From SIG710 sp045596925 (GTDB taxonomy: Bacteria; Bacillota; Clostridia; Oscillospirales; CAG-272), in contig JAZODH010000025.1 in NCBI GenBank assembly GCA_045596925.1, positions 1 through 35,721 on the forward strand: 35,721 nucleotides of DNA. Direction: 5' to 3'. Below the pieces are notes generated by a model. It was not told the DNA's origin. It worked only from the letters and a program-made list of their open reading frames with translations, and searched no databases. The position numbers and the translations under genes are program-made. This document shows, piece by piece, positions 23,601 through 30,010 of the stretch. The first letter of the stretch is position 1. Each line of letters opens with the position of its first letter.

Positions 23601-23919
23601 CGATGCCGACCAGCGCCGGCTTTACCACCTCGTTGTAATAAATGAAATCATAGTTTCCGACCTTGTCGAGACCGCGCAAAATCTTGCCGCCAAGCTCGGG
23701 TGCCACCTGAACCTTTATGTACTCGTTTTCAAGGGTGTAGATGTCGTATTCCACGTCCTGCTTTTCATCGGTGATGCCGTCCGCATAAGGGATCGGATAA
23801 ATTCTTCCCGATGCGCCCTGATAGGGCTTGTTCTCAAAGAACATGGGCAGATCGTGTGCCTTTTTGGGTACGTAGGTTGGAATAATTGTCTTTTTGTTCT
23901 CTACTGTTACCTTCTTCAT
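20674..23919 (-). CDS. Large DUF5107-type protein with C-terminal TPR repeats
   Basis: A 1081-aa protein without signal peptide or membrane segment, so probably cytoplasmic. Residues about 1-370 form a beta-rich N-terminal domain that I recognise as DUF5107, with PELGGKILRGLDK, WPQHHRPT, GVYTDNQPDFTW and FEQYWYPI. Residues about 380-470 look like a second beta domain. From about 490 to the end are many helical tetratricopeptide-type repeats (for example AFYLKGLALQYLGQYKESYD, HIYYYLGKLYEAQGKTEEA). No reaction is known to me; the Trp/His/Asp-rich N-terminal domain suggests carbohydrate binding or catalysis, which is inference. The ATG at 23919 has GGAGG 6 bp upstream. It is divergent from a sensor-HTH regulator and a Gfo/Idh-like gene, which may regulate and complete the same pathway. 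Confidence 0.75.
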   Translation of the reverse strand: MKKVTVENKKTIIPTYVPKKAHDLPMFFENKPYQGASGRIYPIPYADGITDEKQDVEYDIYTLENEYIKVQVAPELGGKILRGLDKVGNYDFIYYNEVVKPALVGIAGPWISGGIEFNWPQHHRPTTFMPLEAVIEENRDGSKTVWTGEVEAFNRMKGMAGITVDEGRSYIKAKVRVYNRTALPQIFMWWANLAVPVNDAYRTVFPPDCEWVNDHDRRAVLEWPIAKGTYKTARPYNFGDGTDLSHYDAVKVPSSYLISQGQSDMDYIAGYDTGIGKGIATVANHHISPGKKMWHWGIGDFGDMWCDNLTDENGPYIELMTGVYTDNQPDFTWIAPYETREFEQYWYPIREIGEIKNATIDAAVNVEKRAEGLYFGFNVTGTFENAKIVVTDGIKEIYSETASLSPDKAYHKTLTQTISDIHNVKVALYDVNGKELVSYKTYKRGQKQPIEVRQPVKRPSEYDTVEELYINGYHLEQYKQHNYRSEDYYMEGLRRDSGDIRCNTSMARLALKNGKFAESVKFCDKAIERLTSRNQHPTDTEAFYLKGLALQYLGQYKESYDILYRAAWNYAHRSAAMFELACLDCLEKDYVSALEKIEESIGLNRGHTKAQNLKTAILRALGCDKAKENAEINVKDDLLDLFALVEYSHFVDCSNKIAQFALKSENILDVAKDYMKAGLYEDALYALSLDRGNSPLIDYYRAYVNAKLGRKFAADIKAAEAKDTGYCFPNALEDIAVLEFAIASSAETANAEYYLGCLLYDRFRYDDAAEHWNASVTKNGAQGKSWRNLSLYYFDKKNDGERAKYCMEKALEFKGDDPRLLFEYEQLLKNMNYSIEDRLAIYDKYPELLSERDDCYLDRLTLLSQQGKYEEAINMAAVKRFHIYEGGEGKLTKQHAWMHVLYGKELTEAGDGAKAEQIFMNGINMPKSYGEAKTFFNQEAHIYYYLGKLYEAQGKTEEANKAYTEAAVYKAAVSEISLFRALALRELGQDLEAEAVLDEMLESAENSIKNCDMRSYYGVGSPSPMPFELNVEKLNLMNGYTLRAFALYGKRDYLGAEQAIREAAKLDPNDFRIYAYRQISK

Positions 23920-23935
23920 TTCGTCCTCCAATAAT

Positions 23936-24140
23936 TTTTGCCAAGGTAAAAGTTTTCACCCGCCTTTTGGGGAAGGCGGCGAGGTCCCAAGGGCGAGAAG
24001 CCCTTGGTCACCGTCCGCTGACGGCGAAACCCTCTTTTCGGCATTTCTCTTTTGCCAAGCTTTTCTCTTTGTGCCTTTGGTACCAAAGAGAAAAGCGGAC
24101 AACCGAACAAACGGATCGCCCGTTTGTAATTATACTCCCA
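23936..24140. repeat. Structured intergenic repeat upstream of the DUF5107 gene
   Basis: The 326-bp gap between the divergent genes is mostly a hairpin-rich block without a supported ORF. Pairs seen include CGCCTT/AAGGCG near 23962-23979, CCAAGGGC/GCCCTTGG near 23988-24007, CTTTTCTCTTTG/CAAAGAGAAAAG around 24060-24095 (with an inner GGTACC), and ACAAACG/CGTTTGT near 24107-24127. TTTTGCCAAG occurs twice (near 23936 and 24051). From memory this wording matches a dispersed clostridial intergenic repeat. A TATAAT near 24134 facing left with a weak -35 (TTTTGC, 17 bp) could start DUF5107 transcription, which would put the block in its leader. Confidence 0.5.
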
Positions 24141-24194
24141 AGCTCCTTTCCGCAAAAGACAAAATAATATGTATAAAAACACATGATTTTTTTG

Positions 24195-24223
24195 TTGCCA
24201 AATCTGCGTCCGTGTATTATAAT
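24195..24223 (+). promoter_or_regulatory. Sigma-A promoter for the sensor-HTH / Gfo-Idh operon
   Basis: TTGCCA (24195-24200), a 17-bp spacer and TATAAT (24218-24223). The ATG is 23 bp past the -10, with a GAGAGGTG ribosome site between. Confidence 0.75.
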
Positions 24224-24245
24224 GTAATCAGAGAGGTGAAGTAAA

Positions 24246-25304
24246 ATGGTATATATACTCACGGATCCCGGATACACGGACAGCGTGTGGTGCAAAAACT
24301 TTCTTGCAAGTCTCACCGAACAGCTGAGGAAAAACCGCATGACCTTCGGAGAAGTGTTCGACTGTGTCCCCGCCGATGCGGAGGCTGTGTTCATCATCGC
24401 ATCCGACTACAACTGGACGAGGAACACCATAAAACGCCTAAACTCCGCAAACATATTCCCTATCCTTATAAGTAATAACACCGAGCACCTTGCAGGCTGT
24501 ATATACAGCAGTGTTTCCTCAGATATCTACGGCTCAATACAACAGCTTCTTGCACAGATCGGGGACAAGCCCGCCGCCGTCTACGGGGTCAATACCAACA
24601 GCCTGTCGGATATAAGCAAGGTGGACGCTCTTTTCTCGTACAGCGAGGACAAGTCCGAGAAGCTCAGACTGTTCTGCTACGACGGCAGTCTTGAAAACTG
24701 CTTTAACGATTTTGAGAAAAACGGGGACGATATCGAGGCAGTCATTTGCACAAGCGATCTTGCCGCCGTCTCTCTTGTGCGGAATCTTCGGGAAAAAGCC
24801 CCTGACCGCCTTGACAGGTTGACGGTCTACAGCTTAACGGGCGGCACGCTGTCAAAATATTACAGTCCATATATTAAATCGCTGAATATCGACTATTCCC
24901 CCTTTGGAAAAGCGGCTATCCACCTGTACAAAATGATCTGCAAGCACAAGTACATCTCGGGAGTTTCCCTAAAAGTCTCCTGGGACACAACGGATACCCC
25001 CGCTGTCACATCCCCCATCGAAATAGACCGAACCTGGGAGGGCGGAGATTTCAACCGCGACGGTGAAATACGCGAGATGATGGCGATTGAAAAGCTGCTT
25101 GACAGCGCGGACGACACCGACCGCAGTATAATACGCGGTCTTCTGGAACAAAAAACTCTGGCAGAGCTGACCTTTGATTGCTTTCTCACGGAAAACGCGC
25201 TGAAATACAGAATAAAAAAGATACTTGCCGTATCCGGCTTTGCCGACAGGCAGGATCTTGTTGACACACTGAAAAAATACGTTCACTCAGCGGAGGAATT
25301 ATGA
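24246..25304 (+). CDS. Putative regulator: LacI-like periplasmic-binding-protein fold with a C-terminal HTH
   Basis: A 352-aa protein. It starts directly in a Rossmann-like sensor fold of the LacI/GalR type (VYILTDPGYTDSVWCKNFL; AEAVFIIASDYN; FPILISNN; DIEAVICTSDLAAVSLVRNL; SPFGKAAIHLYKMI), with no N-terminal DNA-binding domain. Residues about 285-350 form a helical C-terminal domain resembling a LuxR/GerE HTH (TLAELTFDCFLTENALKYRI, then VSGFADRQDLVDTL). The order sensor-then-HTH is the reverse of LacI. No signal peptide or membrane segment is seen, so it is cytoplasmic. It overlaps the next gene by 4 bp (ATGA) and is divergent from the DUF5107 gene. A sugar-like ligand and control of both units are inferred. 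The HTH call is from pattern only. Confidence 0.65.
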   Translation: MVYILTDPGYTDSVWCKNFLASLTEQLRKNRMTFGEVFDCVPADAEAVFIIASDYNWTRNTIKRLNSANIFPILISNNTEHLAGCIYSSVSSDIYGSIQQLLAQIGDKPAAVYGVNTNSLSDISKVDALFSYSEDKSEKLRLFCYDGSLENCFNDFEKNGDDIEAVICTSDLAAVSLVRNLREKAPDRLDRLTVYSLTGGTLSKYYSPYIKSLNIDYSPFGKAAIHLYKMICKHKYISGVSLKVSWDTTDTPAVTSPIEIDRTWEGGDFNRDGEIREMMAIEKLLDSADDTDRSIIRGLLEQKTLAELTFDCFLTENALKYRIKKILAVSGFADRQDLVDTLKKYVHSAEEL

Positions 25305-26299
25305 TAAAATACGGAATTTTGGGCGCAGGCTGGAGAGCGGAGTTTTATCTGCGGATCGCCGCACTCTGCCCCGAAAAATTTGCCGTGTCGGGAATCTGCG
25401 CTAGAAACCCCGAAAAAGCAAAATGCATATCCGAAAAATATTCGGTAAAGGTGGTCGCGACCACCGAAGAGCTTCCGGCACTTGACAGTGACTTCATCGT
25501 CTGCTGTGTAAACAAGGCAAGCATGATAGACGTTGCCGCAGACCTTTGCGAAAAGGGAGTTCCGGTCCTCATGGAGACCCCCATGGGAGTGGACGGCGAG
25601 AGTCAAAAACGCTTTTTTGACAGATACGACCCCGCATGGCGTATTCAGGTGGCAGAACAGTTCCACCTCCAACCGCGAAACATGGCAATTAAAGCCGTCA
25701 TCGACAGCGGAATTTTAGGCAGCATCGTCTCGGTGCGCCTCTCCTGCTGCCACGATTACCACGCCGCAAGCCTTATCCGCTATTTTCTCGGCACGGGGAA
25801 CGGGATTCCCGACATTGAGACCGCGTATATTCCCGACCGCGTGAAAAAATACAATTCCCGTCAGGGATTTTTGACTCCCGAGCTGACAGACAGCGACGAA
25901 AAGCTGAAGATCTTCCGATTTGAAGGAAAAACCGCCATTTACGATTTTGAAAGCGTTCAGTATTTCTCGGATATACGTTCAAGGCAGTTGATCGTCAGAG
26001 GAACCAACGGCGAGATAGTCAACGACCGTTGTACCTACCTCTGCGACGGTCTGCCCGTCAGCTTTACTCTTGAGCGCCGGGAGCTTGGACAAAACGGAAA
26101 TTTAGACGGTCTGGGGCTTCTCGGTATCACGGGCAACGGGCAGGAGCTTTATCGCACACCGCTTCCCTATGCGCGCCTTTCCGACGAGGAAATAGCCGTC
26201 GCCACCTGCCTGCTGAAAATGGACGAATACCTGCGCACGGACAAGGAATTTTATTCCGTGCAGGACGCCGCACTTGACGCCAAAATGTTTTTTGAATAA
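25301..26299 (+). CDS. Gfo/Idh/MocA-family protein with ETP in place of the catalytic EKP motif
   Basis: A 332-aa NAD(P)-dependent oxidoreductase-like protein. The nucleotide fold is GILGAGWRAEFY (5-16), with CARNPEKA and DFIVCCVNKASM. Where family members have the catalytic EKP (usually CEKP), this one reads METPMG (Glu92, Thr93, Pro94), so the conserved Lys is gone. VAEQFHLQPRN (118-128) follows, then the C-terminal alpha/beta domain with HDYHAASLIRYFLG. It may bind a nucleotide without the standard hydride-transfer mechanism, or use another residue. It is translationally coupled to the sensor-HTH gene and ends at a bidirectional terminator. The substrate is unknown, probably a sugar or polyol. 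Confidence 0.85.
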   Translation: MIKYGILGAGWRAEFYLRIAALCPEKFAVSGICARNPEKAKCISEKYSVKVVATTEELPALDSDFIVCCVNKASMIDVAADLCEKGVPVLMETPMGVDGESQKRFFDRYDPAWRIQVAEQFHLQPRNMAIKAVIDSGILGSIVSVRLSCCHDYHAASLIRYFLGTGNGIPDIETAYIPDRVKKYNSRQGFLTPELTDSDEKLKIFRFEGKTAIYDFESVQYFSDIRSRQLIVRGTNGEIVNDRCTYLCDGLPVSFTLERRELGQNGNLDGLGLLGITGNGQELYRTPLPYARLSDEEIAVATCLLKMDEYLRTDKEFYSVQDAALDAKMFFE

Positions 26300-26330
26300 A
26301 AAAAGCAGACCTCAGTCTGCTTTTTTTATT
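26297..26330. terminator. Bidirectional intrinsic terminator between Gfo/Idh and cdd
   Basis: AAAAGCAGAC with GTCTGCTTTT (26301-26310 and 26315-26324) and a CTCA loop; T-runs lie on both sides (TTTTTTTATT on plus, TTTTTTTATT on minus). The cdd stop codon overlaps it. Confidence 0.92.
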
Positions 26331-26721
26331 TTATCCACCATTCGGGGGTCAGGTCACCCAGCTTTGCTATGCGTCCGCTTTTTATATCGAGCATTATTTC
26401 AATATCTTGATATTTCCCCGCCATCAACTGCACCATCAGCTCACGGCAAGCACCGCAGGGTGCGCCGTTTGAACCGTCGGGCAGGATGCAGAGCACCTTG
26501 TCTATCTCCTGCTCGCCGTTGGTTATCATATTGAAAATGGCGTTTCTTTCGGCGCAAATTCCGAGAGTCGAGCAGGTGTCAACACACACGCCCGTATATA
26601 TCCTGCCCGATTTTGATCGGACCGCCGCCGAAACCTCGCCGCAGGTCACATAATCGGAAATTCGACGTTCGCACAAAACCGCCTTTGCGGCATCGTACAT
26701 TTCTTGCCAGATCTTGTCCAT
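26326..26721 (-). CDS. cdd: Cytidine deaminase-family protein
   Basis: A 131-aa zinc deaminase. The catalytic signature is CAERN (Cys56, Glu58) and PCGACRE (Cys89, Cys92), the three-Cys zinc site of short tetrameric cytidine deaminases. A Val/Ala-rich strand (VSAAVRSKSGRIYTG) precedes it. The C-terminus ends PEWWIK, more like blasticidin-S deaminase-type relatives, so the substrate (cytidine, deoxycytidine or an analogue) is not certain. The ATG at 26721 has no clear ribosome site of its own and begins 1 nt after the stop of a small lipoprotein gene, so translation is probably coupled. An in-frame TTG at 26760 would overlap that gene and is less likely. Confidence 0.85.
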   Translation of the reverse strand: MDKIWQEMYDAAKAVLCERRISDYVTCGEVSAAVRSKSGRIYTGVCVDTCSTLGICAERNAIFNMITNGEQEIDKVLCILPDGSNGAPCGACRELMVQLMAGKYQDIEIMLDIKSGRIAKLGDLTPEWWIK

Positions 26722-26722
26722 A

Positions 26723-26881
26723 TCAAGGCTTGAATGAGGGACTCCAGCCCTTGTTGTCAACTATCACGATGTCATCGTCCTTGCCGTTCTTTTTGTCGTC
26801 CTTCTCGTCATCACAAGCCGTGAGCGCGACCGCGCCGAACGCCATAAGAAGTGCCAGAAGGAGAGCTGTCAGCTTTTTCAT
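26723..26881 (-). CDS. 52-aa putative lipoprotein
   Basis: A short gene starting at the ATG at 26881 with an AAAGGAACGG ribosome site. It has a textbook lipoprotein signal: MKKLTALLLALLMAF, then LTAC with Cys23 as the lipid-attachment residue. The mature part has only 30 residues, rich in Asp and Lys (DDEKDDKKNGKDDD) and ending IVIVDNKGWSPSFKP. It has its own consensus promoter and ends 1 nt before cdd. I do not recognise it. It could be a real small surface lipoprotein or the remnant of a longer one whose end was lost; a clean ribosome site, promoter and coupling favour a real gene. Confidence 0.75.
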   Translation of the reverse strand: MKKLTALLLALLMAFGAVALTACDDEKDDKKNGKDDDIVIVDNKGWSPSFKP

Positions 26882-26917
26882 ATATATTTCCGTTCCTTTC
26901 GTTTTTTTTACGATATA

Positions 26918-26946
26918 AATATACCACAAATCAGAAAATCTGTCAA
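26918..26946 (-). promoter_or_regulatory. Sigma-A promoter for the lipoprotein-cdd unit
   Basis: TTGACA (26946-26941), a 17-bp spacer, TATATT (26923-26918) and an extended -10 TGG. It is back-to-back with the zur promoter, 18 bp between the two -35 boxes. Confidence 0.85.
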
Positions 26947-26964
26947 GAAAAAGCGCCCAAAATC

Positions 26965-26993
26965 TTGACAAAAGACCTGCGAGGTGGTACAAT
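26965..26993 (+). promoter_or_regulatory. Sigma-A promoter of the zur-znuACB operon
   Basis: TTGACA (26965-26970), a 17-bp spacer, TACAAT (26988-26993) and an extended -10 TGG, followed at once by an inverted repeat. Confidence 0.88.
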
Positions 26994-27010
26994 ATGAGAA
27001 CAATTCTCAT
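26994..27010 (+). promoter_or_regulatory. Putative Fur-family (Zur) operator
   Basis: ATGAGAA-CAA-TTCTCAT is a perfect 7-3-7 inverted repeat. It starts directly after the -10 and covers the expected transcription start, so a bound repressor would block RNA polymerase. The next gene is a Fur-family regulator and the operon is zinc uptake, so Zur autoregulation is likely. The motif differs from the classical B. subtilis Zur box. Confidence 0.7.
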
Positions 27011-27023
27011 TTTGGAGGATAAA

Positions 27024-27455
27024 ATGACAAAATCAGGTTACAACACGGGCGGAAAGACCACCGTCCTTGATTTTTTCAGATCAAACCGCGACCGCCAATT
27101 CACCGCCGACGACGTGATAACAGCTCTCGAAGAAAAGTGCGAGAAGTCAGAGGTAAAGCTCCCCGGTAAAAGCTCGGTATACAGAATAATCTCGAATTTT
27201 GAGAGGGCGGGCGTTTTGCGTTGCTTTGTCGACCGCGAGACTTCAAAACGGCTCTACCAATACGCCGGTGAAGACTGCGACAGCCACTTTCACTTGAAAT
27301 GTTCGGAATGCGGGCAGGTGGTGCATCTTGAATGTAAGATCGGTGACGAGTTGCTTCGCCATATTTCCTCCGACCACGGCTTTTCCGTGTCGGCGGGAAA
27401 ATCCATGCTTTTGGGCGAATGCGAAAAATGCAGAAAAAAGAAGGAAAACTTATGA
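27024..27455 (+). CDS. zur: Fur-family metalloregulator, probably Zur
   Basis: A 143-aa repressor. The N-terminal winged helix has FTADDVITALEEK and PGKSSVYRIISNFERAGVL; the C-terminal half has HFHLKCSECGQVVHL (His88, His90, Cys93, Cys96) and the second Cys pair CEKC (Cys133, Cys136), the structural zinc site. The start at 27024 has GGAGGAT; an upstream ATG at 26994 lies inside the operator and is rejected. It overlaps znuA by 4 bp (ATGA). Family members respond to Fe, Zn, Mn or peroxide; the znu genes in the same operon favour zinc. Confidence 0.88.
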   Translation: MTKSGYNTGGKTTVLDFFRSNRDRQFTADDVITALEEKCEKSEVKLPGKSSVYRIISNFERAGVLRCFVDRETSKRLYQYAGEDCDSHFHLKCSECGQVVHLECKIGDELLRHISSDHGFSVSAGKSMLLGECEKCRKKKENL

Positions 27456-28360
27456 AAAAAATCGGATTTTATATATTGCTTGCCGTAATGCTGATGGCAC
27501 TGGCAGGGTGCGGCGTCAAAAACGAGTCGGCGGGTGTCAGCATAGTTTGCACCGCCTTTCCCCAGTACGATTTTGTGCGTCAGATAACCCAGGGCACCGA
27601 CGCAACTCTGACCATGCTCATAAAGCCGGGCAGTGAGGCTCATTCCTACGAGCCTACTCCAAACGACCGCATAAAGATCGACGAATGCGACCTTTTTATC
27701 GGCATCGGCGGAGTCAGCGAGACCTGGGCAAAGACGGTGCTTGGCTCGGGCGAAAGAAAAATGACCGTGCTTAACATCACCGAGTCCGTCGAGCTTCTCG
27801 ACACCGCTGACCACGACGGTCACGGGCACACGGAAAAAGACGAGCACGTGTGGACGTCTCCTCGAAACGCGGCAAAAATAACGCAGAACATATGCAACGC
27901 CCTTTGTGTTATTTCCCCCGAAAATGCGGAATCATATCGCTCAAACACGGAAAAATATCTTTTGGAGCTTAATGCTCTGACGTCAGATTTTGATTCTCTT
28001 GCAACAAACGCAAAGACGAAAGCTCTCGTTTTCGGCGACCGAAACCCCTTTGCTTATCTTGCCCGTGACATGGGACTTGAGGTCATCTCACCCTTCAACG
28101 GTTGCAGCGAGCAGACCGAGGCATCGGCAGGAGACATTGCAGATATTATCGACCTTGTGCGCGCCGAAAAAATCGGATACATTTTCAAAATGAGCCTGTC
28201 AAACGAGAAGATCGCCACCTCAATAGCAGATGAAACGGGCGCAAAGGTACTGACCCTGTACTCCTGCCACACCCTTTCCGCGCAGGATTTTGGGAGCGGT
28301 GTTACCTATATTGATCTGATGACAAGAAATCTCAAGGCTCTGACGGAGGCTCTTTCATGA
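27452..28360 (+). CDS. znuA: Zinc ABC transporter substrate-binding lipoprotein
   Basis: A 302-aa cluster A-I binding protein. It has a lipoprotein signal (LAGC, Cys20), metal-ligand His64 (SEAHSYEPTP), a short His-rich loop (121-126, HDGHGH), His132 (DEHVW) and a C-terminal SCHTLSAQDF (His273). Where many ZnuA proteins have a third ligand His before the Tyr/Phe-rich helix, this one reads FGDRNPFAYLARD (Asp196), the form seen in several Gram-positive members. The His-rich loop favours zinc over manganese. The start at 27452 overlaps the zur stop; znuC overlaps its end by 4 bp. The product is surface-anchored and captures Zn(II) for ZnuCB. Confidence 0.9.
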   Translation: MKKIGFYILLAVMLMALAGCGVKNESAGVSIVCTAFPQYDFVRQITQGTDATLTMLIKPGSEAHSYEPTPNDRIKIDECDLFIGIGGVSETWAKTVLGSGERKMTVLNITESVELLDTADHDGHGHTEKDEHVWTSPRNAAKITQNICNALCVISPENAESYRSNTEKYLLELNALTSDFDSLATNAKTKALVFGDRNPFAYLARDMGLEVISPFNGCSEQTEASAGDIADIIDLVRAEKIGYIFKMSLSNEKIATSIADETGAKVLTLYSCHTLSAQDFGSGVTYIDLMTRNLKALTEALS

Positions 28361-29094
28361 TAAATTTCGACCAAACCTCACCTCATCTCATAGAAGCACG
28401 GGATCTCTGCCTGGCATACGACGGCAGAATGGTCCTCTGCGAGGTGGATTTTCATATTGACGCTGGAGATTACCTGTGCATCCTGGGCGAAAACGGCTCG
28501 GGAAAAAGCACGCTTCTGAAGGCTCTTTTGGGTCTGAAGGCTCCCACCGACGGAAAAATAATCTACGGCGGCGGTCTGACTCAAAATCTTGTGGGATATC
28601 TTCCCCAGCAAACGCAGATTCAAAAGGACTTCCCGGCCTCGGTGCGCGAGGTTGTCCTGTCGGGCTGTCTTGGGGGTGGATTCTTCCCCTTTTACCGCGC
28701 CCAGGACAAGAAAAAAGCGCAGGACGCCATGGATAAAATGGGCATTTCCCACCTCTCGTCCCGTTGCTACCGCGAGCTTTCGGGCGGTCAGCAGCAACGC
28801 GTGCTTTTGGCGCGGGCTCTTTGCGCCGCAGGAAAGATTCTGCTTTTGGACGAGCCGGTTGCGGGGCTTGACGTGGGAGTAACGCGGGATATGTATAATA
28901 TGATCTCCGAAATCAACCGATCCGGCATCACCGTGGTCATGGTCTCCCACGATCTTGACGCGGCTCTGAAATACTCAAGCCGTGTTCTCCACCTGGACCA
29001 CACGGTAAAATTCTTCGGCGGCACCAAGGATTATCTGAAATCCTCGGTCTTTGAGCATTTTTCCGCGGGAAAGGGAGGAGAAAAAAATGATTGA
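28357..29094 (+). CDS. znuC: Zinc ABC transporter ATP-binding protein
   Basis: A 245-aa ABC ATPase. Walker A is GENGSGKST (44-52), the Q-loop lies in LPQQTQIQKDFP, the signature is LSGGQQQRV (about 140), Walker B is ILLLDEP and the switch His is in VMVSHD. It powers metal import with ZnuB. It overlaps both neighbours (4 bp with znuA, 8 bp with znuB). Confidence 0.95.
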   Translation: MINFDQTSPHLIEARDLCLAYDGRMVLCEVDFHIDAGDYLCILGENGSGKSTLLKALLGLKAPTDGKIIYGGGLTQNLVGYLPQQTQIQKDFPASVREVVLSGCLGGGFFPFYRAQDKKKAQDAMDKMGISHLSSRCYRELSGGQQQRVLLARALCAAGKILLLDEPVAGLDVGVTRDMYNMISEINRSGITVVMVSHDLDAALKYSSRVLHLDHTVKFFGGTKDYLKSSVFEHFSAGKGGEKND

Positions 29095-29899
29095 TATGAT
29101 CCTTCGCTATCTTTCCTACGAATTTGTCCGCAACGCACTTATCGTGGGGTGTCTTGTGGCACTCTGCTCATCCGTTCTCGGCGTAAGTCTTGTTCTCCGC
29201 CGTTATTCCATGATCGGTGACGGTCTTTCCCACGTTGCATTCGGCGCGATTGCCGTGGCAACGGTGGCAGGGATCGCACCCCTTGCATTTTCCATCCCCG
29301 TCGTGGTTCTCTCAGCGATCCTCCTTCTTCGTATCAGCGACAGTTCCCGTATAAGCGGTGATTCCGCAATCGCCATGATCTCAAGCGGCGCGCTGGCGCT
29401 GGGCGTCTGCGTCATCTCGGTCGTCGGCGGCGTCAACGCGGACATTTCAAGCTATATGTTCGGCTCGATCAACGCAATGTCCCGCTCGGACGTTATCCTT
29501 GCCGTCTGCCTGTCGGCGGCGGTGCTCGTCATTTATCTTCTATTTTTCAACCGCATTTTTGCCGTCACCTTCGACGAGAGCTTTTCCGCCGCAACAGGAA
29601 TTAAGACAAAAGCTTACAAAATGCTTATTGCTACCGTCAGCGGTCTGACCGTGGTGGTTGGAATGAGAGTTATGGGCGCGCTTCTTATCTCGGCTCTTAT
29701 AATCTTCCCCGCGCTTACCTCAATGAGGCTTTTCAAGAGCTTTCGGGCGGTAGTTGTCTCCTCGGCGATCATTAGTGTACTTTGCTCTTTTCTGGGCATC
29801 ATGGCATCCTGCTTTTTTGACCTGCCCACAGGCGCGGCGATCGTGGTTTTGAACGGGATAATTTTCCTTTTGTCATTGGTCGTCTCACGTTTTGTCTGA
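29087..29899 (+). CDS. znuB: Zinc ABC transporter permease
   Basis: A 270-aa ABC-3 family permease with about eight membrane segments. Family features are LSLVLRRYSMIGDGLSHVAFG-type sequence near the N-terminus (RRYSMIGDGLSHVAFG), a middle FDESFSAATGIK and late GMRVMGALLISALIIFPA. The ATG at 29087 follows AGGGAGGAG; the earlier in-frame ATG at 29051 lacks a good site. It completes the zur-znuA-znuC-znuB operon. I see no clear terminator between it and the transketolase promoter 47 bp on. Confidence 0.93.
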   Translation: MIDMILRYLSYEFVRNALIVGCLVALCSSVLGVSLVLRRYSMIGDGLSHVAFGAIAVATVAGIAPLAFSIPVVVLSAILLLRISDSSRISGDSAIAMISSGALALGVCVISVVGGVNADISSYMFGSINAMSRSDVILAVCLSAAVLVIYLLFFNRIFAVTFDESFSAATGIKTKAYKMLIATVSGLTVVVGMRVMGALLISALIIFPALTSMRLFKSFRAVVVSSAIISVLCSFLGIMASCFFDLPTGAAIVVLNGIIFLLSLVVSRFV

Positions 29900-29945
29900 A
29901 GCGTAAAAAAACCGCCGGATACCCGTGTATTTGGGGTCAAAACAC

Positions 29946-29974
29946 TTGACAAAAGGCGCGTATTACTATATAAT
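29946..29974 (+). promoter_or_regulatory. Consensus sigma-A promoter of the transketolase operon
   Basis: A perfect TTGACA (29946-29951), a 17-bp spacer and a perfect TATAAT (29969-29974). No extended -10 TG. Confidence 0.9.
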
Positions 29975-30010
29975 TATATTATAAAACAAGTACAGGCGAA
30001 AGGTGCAGAT

